NCBI GenBank assembly: GCA_018334075.1
Contig: JAGXSC010000021.1
Location: 1-64,000 of the forward strand
Direction of reading: 5' to 3'
DNA length: 64,000 nucleotides
Source of the DNA: Actinomycetota bacterium
GTDB lineage: Bacteria > Actinomycetota > Coriobacteriia > Anaerosomatales > UBA912
Shown piece after piece: positions 29,898-37,886 of this stretch. The notes under the pieces are model-generated. The model did not search any database. It was not told the DNA's origin and worked only from the letters and a program-made list of their open reading frames with translations. Within the stretch, counting starts at the first letter, position 1, and every line of letters starts with the position of its first letter. The translations under genes and the position numbers were made by a program.

Positions 29898-30587
29898 TCA
29901 GCGCTTCAGTTTCTTCTTCTTTGTTGGCGCACATCCAACTATCATTCTGGCCCGATGGCCGACGATACCTTTAGCGGTTTCCGCATCAAACTCCATCCTT
30001 TTGGCAGCCGCCAACTTCACCTCATCTGAGGCGGCACCGGTCACGAGACGATACACTCCCAGAAGCATACTCGGGAACTCCGGATCCCCATGATAGACGC
30101 GAACCGCCTCATCGATGAAGGGCCAAACCTTCTCCGAGCGATGGGCGGTCGTTGCGCCATAAGAACACAGCAGTTGAAACGCAGCGAGTCGGGTAATCCC
30201 GGACTCTGCGTCGTGCAGGGATGTAACCGTAGCGCCGATGGCCCGATCCGCGACCCTTGCATCCTGGGCCACCATCTTCTCCAGCGCGGCGAGTATCTCC
30301 CAGCGCGTTTGCGCCTCCGGTCTCAAAAGGGCATCGGCGAGCTCGGGTCCGTAACCCCTGAGCAGATCCGGCCTGCTTTCCGTCAACAAGCGCACTACAC
30401 GAGCAGCAAGCGTGCGCTGCGTCCTTCGATCGCACGACAGTGAGCCCACCACCAAAAGCAGTGTCTCCTCGCTGCCGGAAGCCATCTCGGCGATCTCTTC
30501 GACCGTGCCTCTAAGGAGAGCGCCATCGGCTTCGGGTGTATTCTTTTCGAGTGCCTTCTTTTTGCTCACTGCCACTGTCCATCCCAT
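29898..30587 (-). CDS. HEAT-repeat-like hypothetical protein
   Basis: About 229 residues, all helical, Ala/Leu/Arg-rich, with HEAT-like helix pairs (RRTQRTLAARVVRLL, RWEILAALEKMVAQDARVAD, ESGITRLAAFQLLCSYG) and a Lys-rich C-terminal tail. No signal or membrane segment, so cytoplasmic. It lies between the LeuD-like gene and the isocitrate dehydrogenase gene, 13 and 18 bases from them, hence co-transcribed. No catalytic motif. Start is uncertain: ATG at 30587 or nearby in-frame GTG codons at 30575 and 30569. Possibly a scaffold or stability factor for the module; this is a guess. Confidence 0.68.
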   Translation of the reverse strand: MGWTVAVSKKKALEKNTPEADGALLRGTVEEIAEMASGSEETLLLVVGSLSCDRRTQRTLAARVVRLLTESRPDLLRGYGPELADALLRPEAQTRWEILAALEKMVAQDARVADRAIGATVTSLHDAESGITRLAAFQLLCSYGATTAHRSEKVWPFIDEAVRVYHGDPEFPSMLLGVYRLVTGAASDEVKLAAAKRMEFDAETAKGIVGHRARMIVGCAPTKKKKLKR

Positions 30588-30600
30588 TTAAAAACGCGAC

Positions 30601-31104
30601 CTACAGCGCGAATCCGCCGTGTTTCTTGAAGTGCTCCACCAGGCCGCCATCGGCCAAAAGCTGCGCCATCACCGGAGGCAGTGGCGGAAAGGGTATCTCT
30701 GTGCCCTTGGTGTGGTTGGTGATGATTCCAGCCGTCAAATCGACAGTGAGCTCATCGCCGTCATCGATCAGATCGGTATCGCACTCGACAACGGGAAGTC
30801 CTGTGTTGATCGCATTGCGAAAGAATATCCTGGCGAAACTCTTGGCCAGCACAGCTTTTGTGTTGCTGTGAATCAATACCAACGGCGCCTGCTCACGGCT
30901 GGATCCCATGCCGAAGTTCTTCCCGGCGACAAGAAATCCGCCTTCCGGGCTGACCTTCTCGTAGTACCGGGGATCGAGGTCTTCCATGGCGTGAACCGCC
31001 ATCGCTTCCATATCAGCCGATTTGAACTTGTACTTGCCGGAAATTATGTAATCGGTATTGATGTCGTCACCGTATTTATATGCCTTCGCGGAAAGCGTCT
31101 TCAT
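30601..31104 (-). CDS. LeuD-like hydratase small subunit (aconitase/isopropylmalate isomerase family)
   Basis: 167 residues, swivel domain of the aconitase superfamily. DDINTDYII near 13-21 and the GKNFGMGSSREQAP substrate/phosphate loop are conserved; the substrate-recognition loop reads GKYKFKS rather than the YLRT/YLVY-type sequences of known homoaconitases and isopropylmalate isomerases. Overlaps the LeuC-like gene by four bases, so the two subunits are made together. Isomerises a citrate-like acid; the flanking enzymes favour citrate/isocitrate. As the only small subunit in the window it might also partner the leuC at 13416. Confidence 0.88.
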   Translation of the reverse strand: MKTLSAKAYKYGDDINTDYIISGKYKFKSADMEAMAVHAMEDLDPRYYEKVSPEGGFLVAGKNFGMGSSREQAPLVLIHSNTKAVLAKSFARIFFRNAINTGLPVVECDTDLIDDGDELTVDLTAGIITNHTKGTEIPFPPLPPVMAQLLADGGLVEHFKKHGGFAL

Positions 31105-32369
31105 GAAAGCACCTCTCTGGGGTCGACTATTTTGCCCTCAAGCACCGAAGCGGCGACCGTGGCTGGAGAACCTAGGTAGATAAACGCGTTGCTATTACCC
31201 ATGCGCCCCTTGAAGTTTCTGTTGGCGGTGCTTATCACATTCTCGCCATCGGACGGCACTCCATTGTGGGTTCCCACGCAAGGACCGCAACCCGGAGTAA
31301 CAAAGACAGCGCCTGCCTCGATAAGATCGCTCACATAACCGGCGTTCATCGCGTCGAGAAAAATCCGCTTGCTCGCTGGCGCAACGATGAGACGCACGTC
31401 AGGATGAATCTTTCTCCCGCGCAAAATGTCAGCCGCGATCTTCAAGTCCTCAAAACGGCCATTGGTACACGTGCCGAGAACACCCTGGGCGATTGGAGTG
31501 CCTGCTACCTCCTCGATGGGAGAGACATTGTCCACCGCATGGGGTTTGGCGATCTGGGGACCTATCCCAGATACATCGAAAGTCAGCTCTCTAATATATG
31601 TAGCATCTTCGTCGGGCTCAACGGGAGCGGGGGATTTTGGACTCCTACCCTCAAACCAGGCCAGAGTCTTGGCGTCGGCCTTCATGAGACCGGCCTTCGC
31701 GCCCACCTCGACCGCCATGTTAGAGATCGTCATCCGGGCGTCTATCGACAGCGCATCTATTACCGGCCCGTGAAACTCTATGGCCTCATATGTCGCGCCG
31801 TCCACGCCGATCTTTCCCGAGAGATGCAAAATAAGGTCCTTGCTATAGACACCGGGCTGTAGCTCGCCCTCGTAGGTGACCCTCATGGTCGAAGGCACCT
31901 TGAACCAGAGCTTGCCCGAAGCCATCGCTGCCGCCCCATCGGTGCTGCCCACTCCGGTGGAAAAAACATTGAGCGCACCATAGGTGCACGTGTGGCTGTC
32001 ACAGCCAACCATGAGATCACCCGGGACGACATGCCCGTGCTCCGGGATTAGCTGGTGACAAACTCCCTCACCGATGTCGTATATCTTGCAGCCTGTCTTC
32101 TTGCAAAAGTCACGCATGATCGTATGCAGAGCACTGACACCCTCGATAGGGCTGGGGCTGCTGTGGTCTATGACTAAAGCGACCTTCGCAGGGTCGAAAA
32201 GGCTCTCGACACCCATCTTTTCCAGTGCGCGAATCGCAAGGGGCGACGTGCCGTCCTGTCCCATCACGAAATCAACATCGGCGATAACGATGTCGCCGGC
32301 ACGCGCATCGATACCCGAGTGTGCCGAGAGTATTTTCTCGGAGATTGTTTTGCCAGAAATCTTGACCAC
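31101..32369 (-). CDS. LeuC-like hydratase large subunit (aconitase/homoaconitase type)
   Basis: 422 residues with all [4Fe-4S] ligands: C301 (GTCTNGR) and C361/C364 (GCGPCVGTH). Clearly paralogous to, but diverged from, the LeuC at 13416-14684. It follows the synthase gene by 11 bases and overlaps the small-subunit gene. Predicted to carry out the aconitase step (citrate to isocitrate) or the homocitrate equivalent between the flanking synthase and NADP-type isocitrate dehydrogenase. The substrate is inferred from context only. Confidence 0.88.
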   Translation of the reverse strand: MVKISGKTISEKILSAHSGIDARAGDIVIADVDFVMGQDGTSPLAIRALEKMGVESLFDPAKVALVIDHSSPSPIEGVSALHTIMRDFCKKTGCKIYDIGEGVCHQLIPEHGHVVPGDLMVGCDSHTCTYGALNVFSTGVGSTDGAAAMASGKLWFKVPSTMRVTYEGELQPGVYSKDLILHLSGKIGVDGATYEAIEFHGPVIDALSIDARMTISNMAVEVGAKAGLMKADAKTLAWFEGRSPKSPAPVEPDEDATYIRELTFDVSGIGPQIAKPHAVDNVSPIEEVAGTPIAQGVLGTCTNGRFEDLKIAADILRGRKIHPDVRLIVAPASKRIFLDAMNAGYVSDLIEAGAVFVTPGCGPCVGTHNGVPSDGENVISTANRNFKGRMGNSNAFIYLGSPATVAASVLEGKIVDPREVLS

Positions 32370-32380
32370 CCTTTCGCTGA

Positions 32381-33574
32381 CTATGTGCGGGACTGCAAGG
32401 TCTTCATACGCTTGAACTCCGCGTACAACTCCACCAGCTCCTTGTCGAAGAGGGGGCGCTTGAGTTCAATCGCCTTTGTGCGCACCATAGGTAGCAGCCC
32501 AACAGCATCTTCATGAGTTATCTCAGCGCCGTACTCCTCGAACTTCATCTCCAGAGTGCGAGAGCCCGAGTGCTTACCTACAACTATCTGACGCTCGAGA
32601 CCCACCTCGCAAGGAGAAAATATCTCGTATGTTTTCGGATTCTTTATGACCCCGTCGGCGTGAATGCCGCTTTCGTGCGCAAATACGTTGGTACCGATGA
32701 TCGACTTCCAGACAGGAACAGTCCTTCCCGCGGCCGCCATCACAAACTCGCCCATCTTCCGGAAGCTCTCGGTGCCGATTTCGAGCTCAACTCCCTCGAT
32801 GTACTTCAGGGCCATCACGACCTCTTCGAGCGCTGCGTTACCAGCCCTTTCCCCAAGTCCACCGACGGTCACATTGACCCAGTTCGCTCCAGCGTGCAAT
32901 CCGGCAAGCGCGTTTGCCACCGCAAGGCCGAAGTCGTTGTGCGTGTGCATCTCCACATCAAGGCCGGTGGCCTCGATCAGCTCGCGGATCACCTTGTAGG
33001 TGCGAAGAGGATCGAGCGCGCCTATCGTGTCGCAAAACCTGATCCTGTCCGCTCCCTCGGCCTTGGCAGCCTTGGCGTACTCGATCAGAAAAGCCATCTC
33101 TGTGCGGCTCGCATCTTCGGCGTTGACCGACACATAGACGCCGTTACTCTTAGCAAAGGCCACGGACTCACGGATCGTGTTGAGAACCCAGGCTCTGTCC
33201 TTTTGTAGCTTCGTGGCGATGTGGATGTCGCTCGTTGCAAGGGAGATGGCGACCGCGTCGACGCCGCAATCAAGCGATGTCTGTATGTCAACGATGTTCG
33301 CGCGGTTCCAGCCGAGCACAGAAGCCCTCAGCCCCATGTTCGCGATCTCCTCGATAACGGCGCGCTCATCACCGCCCATCACGGGAATTCCGGCTTCGAT
33401 CTGGTCGACGCCGACATCGTCGAGCATCTGCGCTATCTTGACCTTCTCGGCGTTTGTAAATACCACGCCGGCGGTCTGCTCTCCATCTCGCAAAGTGGTA
33501 TCATCAAGCTTGATGGGACGTTGCCCCATCGCACTTTCTATTGGAAGTTCCCACACCATAATATGGTTTTCCAT
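32381..33574 (-). CDS. Homocitrate synthase / Re-citrate synthase family protein
   Basis: About 397 residues, DRE-TIM metallolyase. [26 protein letters not shown], the metal-binding MHTHNDFGLAVANAL and GERAGNAALEEV are present; it lacks the C-terminal LeuA regulatory domain, so it belongs with NifV, homocitrate synthase and Re-citrate synthase. The ATG at 33574 has GGGAGG 7 bases upstream, better than the upstream in-frame start at 33589. First gene of a run to LeuCD-like and isocitrate dehydrogenase genes, which suggests acetyl-CoA plus oxaloacetate to citrate (Re face). No nif or lysW/lysX genes are near. Confidence 0.82.
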   Translation of the reverse strand: MENHIMVWELPIESAMGQRPIKLDDTTLRDGEQTAGVVFTNAEKVKIAQMLDDVGVDQIEAGIPVMGGDERAVIEEIANMGLRASVLGWNRANIVDIQTSLDCGVDAVAISLATSDIHIATKLQKDRAWVLNTIRESVAFAKSNGVYVSVNAEDASRTEMAFLIEYAKAAKAEGADRIRFCDTIGALDPLRTYKVIRELIEATGLDVEMHTHNDFGLAVANALAGLHAGANWVNVTVGGLGERAGNAALEEVVMALKYIEGVELEIGTESFRKMGEFVMAAAGRTVPVWKSIIGTNVFAHESGIHADGVIKNPKTYEIFSPCEVGLERQIVVGKHSGSRTLEMKFEEYGAEITHEDAVGLLPMVRTKAIELKRPLFDKELVELYAEFKRMKTLQSRT

Positions 33575-33705
33575 TAGCAACCCTCCCATCGGCGTACGTT
33601 ATTAGCATAAGCATCTTATAATACGCTAAGTGACCCTATTCGACCAGCAGGCGGGACGTAAATGATTATTCCCTTCGGCGAGGGCCGACTAACCCGCGAG
33701 CCGCA

Positions 33706-34878
33706 ATGAGAGTGATCTTGCCCTACAGTCAGCAGATGGCCGAGTACGACTTCGGGCCGATGCATCCGATGCGGCCTGAGCGTTTCACACTCGCGCTCGA
33801 TCTTATGTACGCATGCGGGTACTTATGCGATGGTGATTCGCCGTCGAGGCGCGGTGCCAGGGCGAATATCGTTGAAGTCGAAGCCGCAGAAGTACAAGAC
33901 CTGTCGACCGTGCACAGCCGAGCATACATCGACACCGTGATGGATGCCTCGAAAGACCCTGCGCGCTTCAGCGCGAGGCGCGGCATCGGTACCGCCGACA
34001 CCCCCGCCTTCCACCAGATGCACGAGACGGCCGCACTGATATGCGGGGCCACGATCGAAGCGCTTCGCGCGGTCGTAGAAGGCGACGCTCGCAGCTCCTT
34101 GAGCATCGCGGGCGGACTTCACCACGCGCACCGCGAGTCCGCGTCCGGGTTTTGCATCTACAACGATCCCGCCTGCGCTATCGCTGTGATGACCAGAGAC
34201 CATCCTGGCCTGCGCGTGGCCTACATCGACATCGACGCTCACCATGGCGACGGCGTCGAAGGCATCTTCTATGACAGCCCGGACGTGCTTACCATCTCGG
34301 TGCACGAGTCGGGACGGTACCTGTTTCCCGGCACCGGACGGGTTCTAGACACGGGCGTCGGAGCAGGTAAGGGCTACGCGCTTAACGTACCGCTGCCACC
34401 GCTGGCCGACGATGCCTGTTACCGCCTTGTCTTGCGGGAAGTGATCGCTCCGGCGATAGCCGCGTTCAAGCCCGATGTGATCGTCGCTCAATGCGGAGCC
34501 GATGCGCTGCACACAGATCAGCTGACCCACCTCGGGCTTACCCTCTCCGGCTACAGCGGTATCGCAGAAGGCCTCGTTCAGATTGCCGAGGAGGTGTGCG
34601 GCGGACGCCTGTGCGCAACGGGCGGCGGCGGGTACGATGCTTACCTCGGCACACCTCGCGCGTGGACGCTGCTGCTAGCCGCGATGCTCAAGGTCGATCC
34701 CGACCCGCTACTGCCAGAGAAGTGGCGCTCGCAGGTGCAGGAAACCATCGGGGAGCACGCGCCTTTTCACCTGCTCGACGACTCCTTTGCCCCGATAGGA
34801 GGCGTTGCCGAGAAGGTCAGGGCCCAGACCGCAAGCGTCGTGGAACGCGTCCGGCAGGCCTCGCCGCTGCTGAGGTAG
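33706..34878 (+). CDS. AcuC-like histone deacetylase superfamily protein
   Basis: 390 residues, zinc-dependent arginase/deacetylase fold. The active-site His pair H139-H140 (GGLHHAHRE), the metal ligands D177 and H179 (YIDIDAHHGDG), and the C-terminal GGGGYD are all visible. Removes acetyl groups from proteins or small amines; in Bacillus AcuC deacetylates acetyl-CoA synthetase. It is transcribed divergently from the citrate module, separated by about 130 bases, and stands alone. The physiological substrate is unknown. Confidence 0.92.
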   Translation: MRVILPYSQQMAEYDFGPMHPMRPERFTLALDLMYACGYLCDGDSPSRRGARANIVEVEAAEVQDLSTVHSRAYIDTVMDASKDPARFSARRGIGTADTPAFHQMHETAALICGATIEALRAVVEGDARSSLSIAGGLHHAHRESASGFCIYNDPACAIAVMTRDHPGLRVAYIDIDAHHGDGVEGIFYDSPDVLTISVHESGRYLFPGTGRVLDTGVGAGKGYALNVPLPPLADDACYRLVLREVIAPAIAAFKPDVIVAQCGADALHTDQLTHLGLTLSGYSGIAEGLVQIAEEVCGGRLCATGGGGYDAYLGTPRAWTLLLAAMLKVDPDPLLPEKWRSQVQETIGEHAPFHLLDDSFAPIGGVAEKVRAQTASVVERVRQASPLLR

Positions 34879-34915
34879 GTCCGCCCAGGGTGTGTTGTGT
34901 TGGCGGTGTCTCGGC

Positions 34916-35650
34916 CTACGGCGAGGACGTTTTCTCCGCCCACGGAGGCACCCGGCTACCGGCTTCGCGCATCCGCGCACGAGCGGAGCCTACCTGCGGG
35001 CACAGTGATGAGAGCAACGCCCAGAAACGTGGCGAGTGATTCGGCTCGATGGTATGGGCCAACTCATGCAAGATGACGTACTCGACAAGATCTCTGGGAA
35101 GAAACACCAAGTTGCGGTTGAGTGAGATCGTGCCCGTACTCGAGCAGCTTGCCCACCGGGTGCGCTGGCCGCGTACCGACGCGCGCCCATACGAAATCCC
35201 TACCGCCGAGGAGAGCTCTTCGAGTAGTAGCGGCAACCGCGCTTTCGCGAGCTCGTCGCGCCACCGACGTAGTGCCGTCAGGCAGGCGACCGGGTCGCTC
35301 ACATCGCCGGAAACGACGATCGAAGCACCCTCGACTCGTGCGCGCGCGCGTTTTTGCGGCGCCGGGCGCATCGTGACAGGCCAGCGTTCAGAGAAAGCGG
35401 CGAGATCGACTACCTCGGGCAAAAGTTCGCTAGGGTGCGCGGCAAGCTCGGCTCGACGGAGCGCCACGGCCGCCATGTTTCGCTCGATCCACCTAAAGTG
35501 AGCGCGGATAGCGGTTTCGGCATCGGCCTTTCGCGCCCTTGCCGGCAAGACAACCACGAGCCCCTCGGCCGCGCTCACCCGCAACCGGACGCGTCGCGCG
35601 CGCGAGGAGCGGCGTAGCGTGTAAGCTGGCAGGTCGCTACCGAGAGGCAC
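34916..35650 (-). CDS. YgjP-type (DUF45) zinc metallopeptidase
   Basis: About 244 residues. HELAH at H195-E196-H199, preceded by RWASCSSTGTISLNRNLVFL and followed by SPRFWALLSSLCP, the M48-like YgjP/DUF45 pattern. No signal peptide, so cytoplasmic. The open frame extends into rlmL to 35749, but a GTG at 35650 has GGAGG 7 bases upstream and starts the conserved region; it overlaps the rlmL stop by 14 bases. Substrate unknown. Confidence 0.88.
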   Translation of the reverse strand: MPLGSDLPAYTLRRSSRARRVRLRVSAAEGLVVVLPARARKADAETAIRAHFRWIERNMAAVALRRAELAAHPSELLPEVVDLAAFSERWPVTMRPAPQKRARARVEGASIVVSGDVSDPVACLTALRRWRDELAKARLPLLLEELSSAVGISYGRASVRGQRTRWASCSSTGTISLNRNLVFLPRDLVEYVILHELAHTIEPNHSPRFWALLSSLCPQVGSARARMREAGSRVPPWAEKTSSP

Positions 35651-37859
35651 GGCTGATCCTCCACACGTTGTGGATCCTCTTGTTGCGCTCGAAGTCTTTC
35701 GGGATCGTCTCGGCGGTGATGTTTTTGGCCAGAAGCTGTGATCCCTCAAGCGCCGAGAGATCCATCTTGAACTTGCGCATGTTGTTGGAGAAAACGATCA
35801 CCCCGTCAGGCGCCAGCAGCTCAGCCGCCGCGGTAAGCAATTTGATGTAATCGCGCTGCACATCGAAGCTTTCTTCCATGCGCTTGGAGTTCGAAAAGGT
35901 CGGCGGATCACAGAATATGAGGTCGAAGGGGGCAAGCGATTTAGCCTCTGGTGAAAACAGCCACGCTAAGACGTCGGCACGGATCCTCACGTGCTCATCA
36001 CCAGAAAACCCGTTCGCGGCCATGTTCCTCTCCGACCACTGAAGGTAGGTCGAAGACATATCCACGCTCACCGTGGCGGCCGCCCCGCCGGAAGCGGCGT
36101 AAACACTCGCGGCGCCAGTGTACGAGAACAGGTTGAGAAACCTCTTGCCGAAGGAGCGCTCCCGCAGCATCTCGCGAGTTATCCTGTGATCGAGAAAAAG
36201 TCCTGTATCCAGGTAGTCGGAGAGATTGACGTGGAAGAGCAGCCCCCCTTCCGCGACCGTAAAGTAAGCCTGCCGCTCGCCCATTCGCTCATACTGCGAA
36301 CGGCCGCTCTGCTTCTTTCTGACCTTCACGAACACATCTTGTGCGCCGATTCCGAGCACCTCGGGAACGGCCGCCACTACCTCGGCCAGACGCCTGCTCG
36401 CGACCGCTGGATCGATGGTACGCGGTGGAGCGTACTCCGCCACGCACGCCCACACTCGGCCCGCGTCGGGGCCAGCGCCTTCATAGCGATCGACACTGAC
36501 GGCGTACTCCGGTATGTCAGCGTCGTAAAGCCGGTAGCAGCTGACGCCGGAGCGCTTGGCCCAGGAGCGCAGGTGTCTCGCGTTCTTGCGGAGCCTGTTG
36601 GCGAAGGCGGATTCGGTCGCCGAGATAACCTCCGCCGAGAAATCCGGGCTGGCGGCAAGGCCGACGCCGGAAATTACCGGGCACGGGAGCTCGAAGATGT
36701 GGATCTTTGCAGGAATGCGGCCGTTGTAGATGTCGTGCGAGGCTATAGCGGGCACTCCGATCCTCTCGGCGGGCGCGGCTTCCGGTGCGATCATCGCTAG
36801 CCGGTAGCCAGGAAACGCCTCTCGCGCACGCGCGCCGAGCAAGGCGTAAAGCTCACCCGGGCCTTCGTCGCTTTTCAGCCTTTGGCCGTAGGGCGGGTTC
36901 ATCGCCAGCAGTCCTAAAACGCCATCTTCCGAGCGGACGGCGCTCTGTGGCGGTGATGCCTCAAGAGCTTCGCCTCGGCGGATACTCACGTAACGTTCGA
37001 GTCCTGCTCGGCGAACGCACTCGTTTGCTAAAGCGACAGCGCGCGGATCGATATCCCAGCCGAAAACAGGAGGGATGCGAGCAACTCCTTCCTCGGCCCG
37101 GGTGTCAGCCTCGTCGAGGAGGTCGCTCCACGCTTGCGGATCGTGCCCGAGCCACCCATCGAAGCCCCACCTTGAGCGCAGCAAACCTGGAGCGCGGTCA
37201 CCCGCGATCGCCGCTCCCTCGATAAGTAACGTACCTGAACCGCAGACGGGGTCGATGAGGGGGCCGCCTTGCGCAGCGATTTGAGGCCACTTCGAGAAGA
37301 GCAGGACGGCCGCGGCCAGCGACTCTTTGAGCGGAGCGGTCACCTGCACTCCCGGCACCCTGTAACCGCGCCTGTGCAGCGCATCTCCCGACAGGTCGAT
37401 GCTTATCACTGCACTGCGTAAGCGCGCGACGACGTTGACCTTCAGATCCGGGGTGAGTATGTCGACATCGGGACGAACTCCCGTGCGTGCGCGGAACCTG
37501 TCGACGATCGCGTCTTTGACCTTCAGCGCGCCATAGTGCGAGTGCGTGATCGGCGATTTCGAGCCGGTGAAGTCGACCGCTATCGAGCCTGTGACCGGGA
37601 CATGATCTTCCCACGCGATCGAATTGACGCCTTCGTAAAGCTCCTCCGGGCTTGATGCCGGCACCTCGGCGAGCCTCAGCAAAACCCGCGAGGCCGTCCT
37701 GCTCCACAGGCAGACCCTGTACCCAACGGCGAGCTCGCCGGAGAATTCGACGCCCGCTCGCGCAGGCCGAACGTTACTCGCACCAAGCGAGAGTATCTCC
37801 TCGGCGAGCAGCCTTTCGATACCCAATGGGGCCGGCGCGAAAAATGAAAAGGTAGTCAT
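35637..37859 (-). CDS. rlmKL: Bifunctional 23S rRNA guanine methyltransferase RlmKL
   Basis: 740 residues. N-terminal THUMP domain, then an N2-guanine methyltransferase domain with NPPYG around residue 320, and a second Rossmann methyltransferase domain after about 530 with NLFSYTGAASVYAASGG (SAM site) and CDPPTFSNSKRM near 670. This two-enzyme fusion methylates G2445 (N2) and G2069 (N7) of 23S rRNA. Fusions are best known in Gammaproteobacteria, so its presence here is of mild interest. A YgjP gene follows with overlap. Confidence 0.93.
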   Translation of the reverse strand: MTTFSFFAPAPLGIERLLAEEILSLGASNVRPARAGVEFSGELAVGYRVCLWSRTASRVLLRLAEVPASSPEELYEGVNSIAWEDHVPVTGSIAVDFTGSKSPITHSHYGALKVKDAIVDRFRARTGVRPDVDILTPDLKVNVVARLRSAVISIDLSGDALHRRGYRVPGVQVTAPLKESLAAAVLLFSKWPQIAAQGGPLIDPVCGSGTLLIEGAAIAGDRAPGLLRSRWGFDGWLGHDPQAWSDLLDEADTRAEEGVARIPPVFGWDIDPRAVALANECVRRAGLERYVSIRRGEALEASPPQSAVRSEDGVLGLLAMNPPYGQRLKSDEGPGELYALLGARAREAFPGYRLAMIAPEAAPAERIGVPAIASHDIYNGRIPAKIHIFELPCPVISGVGLAASPDFSAEVISATESAFANRLRKNARHLRSWAKRSGVSCYRLYDADIPEYAVSVDRYEGAGPDAGRVWACVAEYAPPRTIDPAVASRRLAEVVAAVPEVLGIGAQDVFVKVRKKQSGRSQYERMGERQAYFTVAEGGLLFHVNLSDYLDTGLFLDHRITREMLRERSFGKRFLNLFSYTGAASVYAASGGAAATVSVDMSSTYLQWSERNMAANGFSGDEHVRIRADVLAWLFSPEAKSLAPFDLIFCDPPTFSNSKRMEESFDVQRDYIKLLTAAAELLAPDGVIVFSNNMRKFKMDLSALEGSQLLAKNITAETIPKDFERNKRIHNVWRISRASR

Positions 37860-37886
37860 AAGTGAGAAATTAGCACATCGAAAGCA

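Noticed and set aside
28785-33574. Alpha-aminoadipate lysine pathway
   Set aside because: No LysW, LysX or other downstream genes are nearby, and the dehydrogenase has isocitrate/NADP-type residues. Kept only as an alternative.
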